Source of the DNA: Bolinopsis microptera
Taxonomy: Eukaryota; Ctenophora; Tentaculata; Lobata; Bolinopsidae
Direction of reading: 5' to 3'
Assembly: GCF_026151205.1 (NCBI RefSeq)
Contig: NC_087075.1
Coordinates: 5,324,858-5,388,857, forward strand
DNA: 64,000 nucleotides
This document shows, piece after piece, positions 33,301-45,300 of this stretch; the stretch's first letter is position 1, and each line of letters opens with the position of its first letter. The translations under genes were made by a program, and so were the position numbers. The notes below the pieces were generated by a model. It was not told the DNA's origin, searched no databases, and saw nothing but the letters and a program-made list of their open reading frames with translations.

Positions 33301-36300
33301 TTGAGGATAAACTGATTCTACCTGAGTACAAGGTTCGTTATTATTATATTTAGAAGATCAAATTAACTCATCAATGTTCTTTTCAAGAGGATATTGTTTT
33401 TACTTCATAGAAATTGTACAGTCTGCTATATTAGTCGAGAATGCATCTGTGAATTATTTGTGACTGAGCAATACATTCCAGTACATACAAGATTGTATTC
33501 GAGATAACAGAATACCAGATCTTATCCTTACTACCTACGAAGAGTTGATAAAATCAAACCAAATCACCATGAAACCAAGCAACACCTCTAGAGAAACATT
33601 CAAACAACACGAGATATTCCCCATGTCACCTTTACACTTCGAGGGTGAGTAGAATGAGTAAAATTATTAACCTTTATCGAACTGTTTTCCGAACATCTAA
33701 CTTTTGTTTTGGCGCAATGGGGCATTTTTGTTTGTATCGACTTCCTCACCTATTTACGTAGCGCGCTTGGTCAGAGAGTTGACTTAACGGCGCGCACGTG
33801 ATTATCTTTTTTATGGAAGACAGCTAGCTAGTATAAGCTATACTAGTGCGCTGCATGCACGCAATTGTGCATGGAAATTATATTATGGCATATTCCAGTA
33901 GCCGGTAGATGAATCCATAAATTTGGAAACAAATTTAAAATCATGATTTTTGGTGCTTCTTTGATGTCAAAGTTCAAACTTCTATTAAAATTCTCTGGAC
34001 CAATATGGTCTTACCAAATACTGGTTGACAAATACTGGATGAGGGTTTGAACTTTGATAAGGGTGTAACGAGTCTGACAAGCTTGCCGTATATGTACAGA
34101 TCACGTGACATAAAACTAAAAATGAAGAAACTTTTTTCTTAATCGGGGTTTGACTGTAGTCATAAATTAGTCTCAAAATGAAATTATAGAGATGATACAA
34201 AATATAAGAACTCTTCGATTATCAATTCTTATACTGTTATATACCATTTTTACTGTCAGTAATAGGAATTAGGAAATGGGAAGTTTGGATCGCTAAAGTT
34301 ACTATAATCAAGGAACATAAAATCAAACTTATAAATTTCATAAAATTGATCTACTAGTCCTTTATCCAACGTAGAAAATAATTCCCTTGCTTTAACTACA
34401 GATTCCTGTAATCTCGGATCACTTTGTCCGTCATAAGATCCTGGCAAAGTAAAATCTATTCCAACTTCATTAAAAAAATCAGTCGACATTTCTTCTGCAA
34501 ATTCCATTGGTATGATGTAGTCATACCGGACTTTGGTCACCGTCAAAAACATGTGCTGAGGTCTGAAGTGAAGATCATCGATCATCGAATGCTTGTTTTC
34601 TACCGTGTGCCTAACATACTCCTCAAAAGTTGGAGTATATACCCCGATTTGTATCATGTACTTTAGCTTTTCTATAGGAATGTGAGACACATTCCGCTCG
34701 GATTGAATGATCTCAAACCGAAGGTCCGGCAAAGTATACCCATGTTTTATCTGGACACATTGTAAGCCACATAGTTTCTGTCTGTATGCAGAGACAGCTC
34801 TAACCCAAGGGTTCCTCAATGCCACAATACTGGTAGCTGTTTTGATCCTGTCGTCGTATTTCCCGTTCCATGTTTTAGCGAAATTTGGGAGTTTGTAGGG
34901 TGAGATATCGGAATGTACATCGGAAAGATACTTAAGTCTACCTTGCAGCACGCCCTCTGCTTGTAGGAAGAGTTCTTTCCAGTGCGAACATCCTGTTTTA
35001 GGTATTCCCGTAAACACTATGTTCATCTTCGGGAAATAATACGTTGCGTAGGATGAGGCATGCTTTCAGTGCAAATCGGATGGCGACTGGTAATTTTTAA
35101 TCAATTCCCCATATATACTGTCAGTTTGTTCTTTTATCCACTTTTGAGATGGGATCTTGTAATCGACCTTTGATGAAACTGCTCTTAAATTGAGCTTCAA
35201 GTTTGTCTTTACGATGTTTTGGTAAATTTCCAATAAGGAGAAGCAAAGAGCAATCAAAATGAAAACTGATTTGTAGAATTTTAACGATATCATCAATAAA
35301 CGGGGAATTTAACGGCAACAAACGGTTTAACGCGTGCGTTTTCGTACTGGTCCACAATAATATTAATAAAGCCACAGCAACATTTGTAATGATAGTCGTA
35401 CAAACTTCCATTGGTAGGGATCTGGAGATGTAATTATAGTGTCTGTTTATCTTGGTATGTCAGTGTTCATTAGATTATTCAGAAGATTGGTGTATCGGAA
35501 GGCATTCGCCCAATCGCAGTGAGGGGGTATCAATTTCAATTGTGATCAACCCGTTTATGCTTCGATCGACAAGAAGGTAACAATTTGAAACCGGGGAAAG
35601 ACCCTTTTTTAACAGCTTGTGAAAAAGTTGCTGCTATGGGGGGGGGGGGGGGGGGGGGGAATCTGGCAATGTGAAGTGACAATTGTAACAATTTTGGACC
35701 AGTGGGCGAAGTTTTAATGTAAATTTTGCATGATAATCATCTTCTGATTGTCATGTCATCGTTTACTGCAAAACTAAAATTCAAAAGTTTTTCACTGTGA
35801 TGATGATTGATTAATGAGATCTCACGAAATCATGAAAATTTCGTGCGAAAAACTTTTATACCATATATTTCGGTTCTCATATTGAAGCTTATTAAAATTT
35901 GGAATTTACAGTCGACCGCTTGAAGCTGACATATCTCTACAGAGCAAGTAGCAACCTGAAAAAGAGATGTTAACCGCCAAAAAATAAGCTAATCCGAAAC
36001 TGTGGAATAACAATAAATGGGGCCCATTTCTCTTTGGTGTTATTTTCATACTATTTTCGGTTTGAGCGTGTAGTTTGGGGTGAAACAGCTAATAAAAAAG
36101 ACGACAAAATAGTGCCTCTATTATGTTAGTCAAAAATTATTTATTTTAGTCAAAAATTACCAATAATACGATGGGTCCCCTGAATTTTAAAATACAAACT
36201 TGAATAATTATCATGATTAAAAAAATAAAATATGCTCGACCATTAATTAAATCGACCATTAATTAAATAAAAAATATTGGAAAGCAAAATTTAACAATCA

Positions 36301-39300
36301 TCATATCAAATCTAAAATATTGAAACATCACCATTTACTATAAAGACGACGTTTTATCACTATCTGACTGTGGTTCATTCGTTCTTATCACATTACTTAT
36401 TATTAGTGTATCGGAATACACAGCTGTCCTCTTATTTAGCACATCTATCTCTGTATTATTACTATCTCTTTCACTTTCACTATCTCTTTCTCTTTCACTA
36501 TCTCTGTCCCTTTCTGTTTCTGTTTTAACACCTTCACTGTTTATTTCTCCTCCTCTAAAAACTCCAGCCTCCAGTTCTATGACCTCCCCCTCGACCTGGA
36601 CTGGTTCTGGTGTCTTGTTGTTCAGTTTAAAGAGTAACAGTGCTAATAGTGCGAAAATCAGGAGGAGGAGAAGTGCGCCAAATACTTGAGACAGCGCCAG
36701 TATAAGTCCTGAAATAAATTAATTTTATTAGAGATTTAATGCGAAAAAACTGTTTCTCCTGAAAGTTACCAACGTCCTTAATGAAGAATCTCATCAAGTT
36801 ACTTTGAGATTGTATCGATATAGACTGGACTTTATGCGCAGTTCTCTGTTTCTACCGTGATGTTTAAAAAGATTTTCTGTGAAAACACTACCTTTGTTTT
36901 TGTCGTTAGGAATCGCTGTTCTAGGTTCGCCCGTCCCACCACCGTCTCCATCACCTTCTGTATCATCATCATCAACTTCCGTTCTTACATTGCGTAACGT
37001 TGTGGTACTATAAGTAAATACAGTAGTCCCCCTCGTCTCATCACCACTTCTAGAACTATCACGTGACTGTGAACTTGATGCCGTACTCCCGGAGTACCAG
37101 ATAGGTACTGGAGCTGAAGTGGTCGAGGATCCTGGGTCTGTCACGGTATGCTTAGTTTGGGTACCGGACCTTGAGTCTGTGTTCACTGCTGTACCAGTTA
37201 CCCGGGGTTGAGGTGTAGTTATCTCTGGTTGAGGGGTTGTGTTTTCTGGTTGAGTGTTTCCTGGTTGAGTGTGCTCTGGTTGAGAGGTGGAGGATCCACA
37301 GCGTCCTACGCAGGTGGCTTGAGTTGTATCTGTGGAGTGTATCTCTGTTGTTACCTTTTCCGGGGTAACAGCTTCAGGTTCTGTGGTGTTGCGTTTTTTA
37401 GTGTGAGACTTTGTGGTGTTATGCTGTAAAGTGCGAGGTTTGGTTGTATTACCACCGGAGGTTGCTGGTGGATGTTCTGTTGTATTACCACCGGAGGTTG
37501 CTGGTGGATGTTCTGTTGTATTACCACCGGAGGTTGCTGGTGGATGTTCTGTTGTATTACCACCGGAGGTTGCTGGTGGATGTTCTGTTGTATTACCACC
37601 GGAGGTTGCTGGTGGATGTTCTGTTGTATTACCACCGGAGGTTGCTGGTTGATGTTCTGTTGTATTACCACCGGAGGTTGCTGGTGGATGTTCTGTTGTA
37701 TTACCACCGGAGGTTGCTGGTGGATGTTCTGTTGTATTACCACCGGAGGTTGCTGGTGGATGTTCTGTTGTATTACCACCGGAGGTTGCTGGTGGATGTT
37801 CTGTTGTATTACCACCGGAGGTTGCTGGTGGATGTTCTGTTGTATTACCACCGGAGGTTGCTGGTGGATGTTCTGTTGTATTACCACCGGAGGTTGCTGG
37901 TTGATGTTCTGTTGTATTACCACCGGAGGTTGCTGGTGGATGTTCTGTTGTATTACCACCGGAGGTTGCTGGTTGATGTTCTGTTGTATTACCACCGGAG
38001 GTTGCTGGTGGATGTTCTGTTGTATTACCACCGGAGGTTGCTGGTGGATGTTCTGTTGTATTACCACCGGAGGTTGCTGGTGGATGTTCTGTTGTATTAC
38101 CACCGGAGGTTGCTGGTGGATGTTCTGTTGTATTACCACCGGAGGTTGCTGGTGGATGTTCTGTTGTATTACCACCGGAGGTTGCTGGTGGATGTTCTGT
38201 TGTATTACCACCGGAGGTTGCTGGTTGATGTTCTGTTGTATTACCACCGGAGGTTGCTGGTGGATGTTCTGTTGTATTACCACCGGAGGTTGCTGGTTGA
38301 TGTTCTGTTGTATTACCACCGGAGGTTGCTGGTGGATGTTCTGTTGTATTACCACCGGAGGTTGCTGGTGGATGTTCTGGGAGGTTGTCCAACAGTTGGC
38401 GTGGTAGCAAAAGGGTAGCTGTCGGTGATGTTACCCGTACACAACACTACCGCAGAGAACATCAGCAACAAAACGTACATCTTGAGGAGTGGAAATGATT
38501 ATTTTCTGTCTGTGTAAAAATCTACTCAACCTCCTGATTGCTTTAGTTGGAGATGGGTGAAATACGACCCATGGTATGATGCTGTGGTGATGTGATGGGG
38601 ACGTTACGATGTAGTGTTGAGTGATCTCTGTGACGTCATTGTGGTTAGCTGGAGGAAGCTAACACTACCATTTCTGGGCTTAGAACTGTTCATGTTTGCA
38701 ATCTCGTGCATATTTCTTTTTGTCACCCGTCGCGTTGTCATGACTTATTTTTCTACTCAAAGCACTGATTTAAAATTTATTGATAAGATTTATTTGGTAC
38801 ATTACCAAATCACCTTTGGGGCGTCGGAAATGACATATTGTCCTAAGGTGTGATGCAATGAAAATGTAGGAAAACAATAGAGTAATAGATAAAATGAACA
38901 GAAATTTAGCGAAAATATGGATATATTGAGAAACATTCAAACACCGATTTACCTCGGTTTAAAGTAATGTGCAAACATTATTTACTGGAACTTTCTTAAC
39001 TGAGCTTGATATTAAATATTTACTGAGCTAACTGTATATTTAACGTATCGGTATAGATTATAGATACCTGTTATCTTAAAGTATAGAAACCAAAATCCTA
39101 TAATCCGAAAATTTATCCAAATTTGAGATTCCTGAAGAGCCCGGCTACAATAGTATCACACCATAAAATAAACGTTAAAATCAAGCTGCTAGTTTCGTAT
39201 GCACTATTGTCAAGCTAGGCATTGAAATTAAAATGCACGTGCAACCAACGAGTATCAAATAAAACACAATAGAATAATAATTATTGATATTCTGAATATC

Positions 39301-42300
39301 CATCACTTGTCAAACTACCAATCATTAACTCAAACCAACAGTAAAATAACAAAACTCAACACAAACACCCTCCAGTTAGAAAGTTGCTTAATAAATAACC
39401 AAACCACGTGCAAGTTTCGACCAATCTCCACTTTAAAGATAAGAATCGGCTCCCAAAACAAAAACCAATCTAGAGAAACCCTCTCCAATGACCGATGACG
39501 TTATACACCAGATATTTGACGGGCTTATGTTTCAGGAAACCAGGGAGACAAGTACTCGAGCGAGATCAAGGAGAAGTTTAGTGTCTGTGTCCGATCACTG
39601 TCTGATCTAAACCTTGATCGGAGCCATCTGGTAAGTAGACCCGCTAATTAGTTAATTAGTTAATTAATCAAATTGTTTTGTACTCAGATGACGAAGTTGC
39701 TGTAAGGTGGCATTGGATCGAACAAATCGTTGCGTAGCCGTATCTAGGGTTGTTAATTAAACAATTTTATTCCATTAAATGGACGTTTTGGCTTGGTGAG
39801 ACCCGGGAAAAGTCACACACGATTCAACTAGACGCCACCTGATCACCTCACTCGATTGTTCGTAGGGTTTAATCTCATTATATTTTTGTGGTCATATTGA
39901 AATATTCTAAACTCTCGTGTATTTCTAATATTATTGAGTTAATATTATTAAGTTCAGTTGGAACGGTGTGATCAGTGATGTCATGAAAGGATTGTTGAGG
40001 GTATTTTATGAACTATGAAGATACTAGGAAGCCCATGGACACAAAGAGAAAGCTAACCTATGTGACCTATGTTGAGTTTCGTCAAAACTTGACGGGGCCA
40101 TCACATCTTTTGACCACCCCATAGCGAAGTAAAGTCTCGCTCGTTGCGCCAGCATAGCAGAGAATTTGTATTTGGAGCAGTATATTCCTGATCGAAGGCT
40201 TATCAGAGACTAGGGAGAGACAACATGAATTTTGTGAGTCTATCTTTGAAAGTTTGAAGTGCTCCAGATCTTGAATGACATTCAAATAGTAGGGGATTGC
40301 ATTCCACAATTTAGGTCCCTGAACTGCAAATGAGTTGTCAAACAAGGTGAGGTTTGCTGTTGAACTGGTTCTTTTGATGGAATTACTGCAAGGTTTCCAA
40401 ACCTTGGGTGTAAAACAAATAGAACGTTCAGATCATTGCTGGTCTTTCCGTGGAGGATTTTCCACATATGGAGAATGATGAATCGCTCCCGCCTTCGTTG
40501 AAGAGACATCAGAGATAGATAGACCAGGCGATCCCAGAGTGGAGATCGCGCATTCCTGATATTCTGGCGGTGAATGCTTTCTGTACACTCTCCAGTTCTT
40601 GGATATCGCTGATTTTTGAGGGATGCCATAATGGACAGCAATATTCAATCAGACTTCGAACCATTGATTTGTATAGCGTCAGCATGATGGAGTGAGATCG
40701 TGTGTGAAATACACTGAGAACCCATGATGACTGAGAAGTATTCTGTGATTATCAGTTTTTATCGCATCAAAAAATGGGGGGGGGGGGGGGGGGGGGGGGG
40801 GGCAACCATATTAAAGTATATCCCCGGGTCAAAATCGGAAAAAAACCTACATTTAATAATATACTTTAATATACCTACAATTAATAGATTAGAAGATAAG
40901 CCAGTTGCTAGTCCCCTGAACTCATACTTCATATATTTTGGCTCATAAATTGGTCAAGTATCAATATCTTTGAACTAAACTAACTTTACATGAAAGGTAA
41001 ATCTAATCTATACATTAAATAAAACAAAATTGTTCGCATATTTTTTTATAATGTAGGTATATTAAAGTATATTAAAGTATATGCCCCCCCCCCCCCCCCC
41101 CCAAATATCCAAACCTACCGAAGAAACAGCCGCTTATTGATATGTAAAAAACTCCTCACAACGTAATCACAAAAAAAAACATATCATAATGTCGCCCTAA
41201 GGGGTTTTAATAACATATTTTATTATATTACATGTACCTTACTATATCGTATTTTTAATCAAGTTATACCACAACAAGGATTTAAATCTTCCATTTTTGC
41301 GGGGATATTTACTTTTTGATGATATTTTTAGAAGGTAAAGGTAAAGGGAGGTAAATAATGGATCTCTAGAAGTATAATTATTATATATCTTTATATTTTC
41401 AGTTTCTAAGAGAAAAGATCATTACAAATAAGCTAGTTTTATTATTTTTATAAACATATTTTATGGTCAATATTTCAAGGTCCATATTTAATGGTTCACA
41501 CTTTTAAAACTTGGGATGGACACACATTTTTTCAAGTAATTAAACGTTAATTATATCACAATATTTCCACTGTAGGGTGAATCGATCAGGAGGACTGAAA
41601 GAAAAGTGTCAGTGTTTCAGCAAGCATTTCATTGTGTAGTAAGGTGTAGCTGTTAACTCAGTAGAAAATAGTACCTGCATCACTGTGTACTATATATGTA
41701 TAGTGTATTGTGTACTATATATGTATAGTGTAGTATGTACTATATGTATAGTGTACTGTATGATTCCTGTATGAGATACCATGAACACTACAAGATTAGC
41801 ATACTCAATACTCGTATAATTCATTTGACTATGTATTAAATGTTCATTATTTTTGTTCATTGTAGTGTTGAGTTGAATTATGGACAGTTAAAATCCCGAT
41901 TTACGTGCGTAGCGTAGATTCTCCTCAATTTAACGGGAAATTCCGTTTTAACACTCTCAATAAGTCTGGGGTTGACCAGATGTTATTATTATTGTACGTG
42001 TTTTGTTGTATCTGTTCTGAATTTTGGACTCGTTTAACCGATGCAACTTAACGCGAAGAAGCTTGAGAAGACGTTAATTTTTTTTCTGTGTATGTTTATG
42101 CAGTGGTAAAAGCGGGGTTCGAACACGTGACAGCGATTAACCAATGAGATTGTAACATAAGATCATTGCTTTATTGAACAAAACCTTTGTCACAGTTTTA
42201 ATGTGAACTTCATTTACCACTTATCACTAATTCTAATGTGAATTTATTGAAGTCTACGATTAATCAATCTAATAATTCCATTTGTGCAGTTATTATGTTT

Positions 42301-45300
42301 AAACAAATTAAATAATTAATTAATTAATTAAGCTAATCAACTAATTTCCCAGGTGCGAGTGTACGTAGCGCTGTACAGTGGCAAGAACCGTCTTGAACAG
42401 CTCGTTACGTGTGAGAAACCCATAACTTCTGTTATTGAATGGAATGAAACACTTACTTTCAAGATAAATATTTCTGATCTGCCCAGGTAATAGATATTTT
42501 CAGGTAATAGATATAGGCATTCAAAATTTTAGGAAATTAAGATGTTTTAAGACATTGTAAAAAAGTATTCAATGTTCTGACTCATTTAAAAAAAACAAAT
42601 AACAGTGTTGTTGACCCAACCGTATTTAAACTAACAAACCCAACGAACAGGAACGCAAAACTCTGTTTTTCAATACAAAAACGTCGTAAAACGGACGACA
42701 CAAAAAAGAAGAACAAACAAAACGCAGCAGACGAGCAGATTATAGTACCCAGCAAGTCAGCTAACCTGTATTGGATTAACCTGACTGTGTTCGATTTTAA
42801 GGGCACTCTGAGGCAGGGTAAGTTGCTGGACGTAATGACGCGCACTGTTCACTTGTAAAACATGTGTTATTTTGTTACAACGCCGATTATTGTGAAGGAG
42901 TCGTTTACTTTAAGGGGAGATACACCAAAACCGTTTTTGCTCCGAACATCGATTTTATTTTATATTATTTTTAAATAGACAAAAAGAATAAGATTGTACA
43001 CCTTCAAAAATTTTAAAAAATATTCCCTCCTCGAGAAAAAAAATATTTTTCTTTTTCGAAAATTTTTAAAATTTGGAGAAGTCTGTCACTGTAATACCGA
43101 TAGTTCGGCCATTTAAAAAGTTTTTTGGCTGATTTTTTTACTGAACATTACTTACACTCCGTACTAGAAGCCATTGAAAGGATTATATAATTGAACAATA
43201 AATGACCAAGTTACAGACCGAACAAGGTGAAAAAAGAAAAATTGGGATTTTTGCCTATCACCAAAGTTGTACATTTCACCACCCGCCCAGGTCATCAGAT
43301 ATCGCTTCAAAAATTCTTGTGAGTGTAGTTAATGATCATGGCAAGCTTTTTGGAACCGGATTTCTCTCAATTTTGAGTTTTAAGCTATGCAATGTGGCCT
43401 CAAACGACTTAGTAAAATTCATCGTAAAAAAGGGCAAAAAAGGCAGATTTAAGGCTTAAAATGCCTATAACTCAAAAAGTATCAGTTTTTTTGAAATAAT
43501 TTTTACAGGATCGTAATCAGCTTGGTAAGACGAATCTTTTAGTACCAAATAGGTGCTTTTAGAAGACAAATTGTCTTAAATAATTTTCTAGCTCGAACAC
43601 AAGGGTCCCCCCTTGTATAAATTTTGTACAAATTATACACATTTTTTTACAAATTTTGTGGCTTTGAATATTATAAATGTCGTACTAAAAGATTCGTCTT
43701 ACCAAGCTGATTACGATCCTGTAAAAATTATTTCAAAAAAACTGATACTTTTTGAGTTATAGGCATTTTAAGCCTTAAATCTGCCTTTTTTGCCCTTTTT
43801 TACGATGAATTTTGAAGTCGTTTGAGGCCACATTGCATAGCTTAAAACTCAAAATTGAGAGAAATCCGGTTCCAAAAAGCTTGCCATGATCATTAACTAC
43901 ACTCACAAGAATTTTTGAAGCGATATCTGATGACCTGGGCGGGTGGTGAAATGTACAACTTTGGTGATAGGCAAAGATCCCAATTTTTCTTTTTTCACCT
44001 TGTTCGGTCTGTAACTTGGTCATTTATTGTTCAATTATATAATCCTTTCAATGGCTTCTAGTACGGAGTGTAAGTAATGTTCAGTAAAAAAATCAGCCAA
44101 AAAACTTTTTAACTGGCCGAACTATCGGTATTACAGTGACAGACTTCTCCAAATTTTAAAAATTTTCGAAAAAGAAAAATATTTTTTTTCTCGATGAGGG
44201 AATATTTTTTTAAATTTTTGAAGGTGTACAATCTTATTCTTTTTGTCTATTTAAAAATAATATAAAATAAAATCGATGTTCGGAGCAAAAACGGTTTTGG
44301 TGTATCTCCCCTTAAGGGTACTCTAAGGCAATGTACGCTGTCTTGAGATTTAGATTGGTTTTCGATTCTATTTGAACTCGTGTTTATTCATATTTGATGC
44401 TTTTTGATAAATAGTCTGGTTGATTCCCCAACGTATTAATGCTCAGAACTTCGCTGTTTTTTGTAGCGACTTTTTTCCCTTGTGTCATAAGGGCACGTAC
44501 ATCCAATCAATTAGATAACCAATTAATCAACAACATGTTGTCAACCCCCTGCTGGCTGCTTTAGTAACAACGATCAGTTTCACTAGTTGAATATTATGTA
44601 CATAACAATCACTTATATTTGTACTGACAAGACGTCATGAATCATTGTCATGGATTATTAGTTAAATATTACCCAAATTGTATAAAGTCACACAATACTT
44701 CCTTGTTTTAAACTAAGCACAATTCCGTTATTAATACCAAGGTTATAAAAAATTAAAAAATGTTTCCTTGTGTTTAACAAACCACTGACAGGAGCTATAG
44801 AACAACATGTTTGGACGGACCTGAGATCAGAGAGTGGATTCAACTACACCGGACCTAGCTTCCCATACGGGCTTTCTGACACACCCATATTTACAGTATG
44901 AGCCTTGTTTTCTGCTTTTAATTTTTATAAGGACAAATTCATATTCCTTCTCCCATTATTTCCACTTCCCTAGACCGAACATTCACTGTGTATGTTCTAA
45001 CCACCACCCCTCTCCAGGTGGAACTACCAGAAAGCAAGTCCCCAGTAAGGTTCTACCCACTAACCACCACCCATCTCCAGGTGGAGCTACCAGAAAGCAA
45101 GTCCCCAGTAAGGTTCTACCCACTAACCACCACCCCTCTCCAGGTGGAGCTACCAGAAAGCAAGTCCCCAGTAAGGTTCTACCCACTAACCACCACCCCT
45201 CTCCAGGTGGAGCTACCAGAAAGCAAGTCCCCAGTAAGGTTCTACCCACTAACCACCACCCCTCTCCAGGTGGAGCTACCAGAAAGCAAGTCCCCAGTAA

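Noticed and set aside
34424-34898. Plus-strand ORFs in the sulfotransferase
   Set aside because: Antisense shadows; the PAPS-binding motifs are on the minus strand.
37448-38376. CRISPR-like array of 36-bp repeats
   Set aside because: The units are contiguous without unique spacers and encode a Thr/Pro repeat in an animal gene. The same applies to the 63-bp array.
37351-38418. ORFs such as NIHQQPPVVIQQ (minus), YYHRRLLVDVLL and CCITTGGCWWMF (plus)
   Set aside because: These are other frames of the 36-bp mucin repeat. They have no signal peptide, no unique flanking coding region and no splice support.
43202-44023. Identical 80-residue ORFs on both strands (MTKLQTEQGEKRKIG)
   Set aside because: Mirror images within the foldback arms. 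There is no known domain, and the minus copy is frameshifted at its end. Kept only as part of the element.
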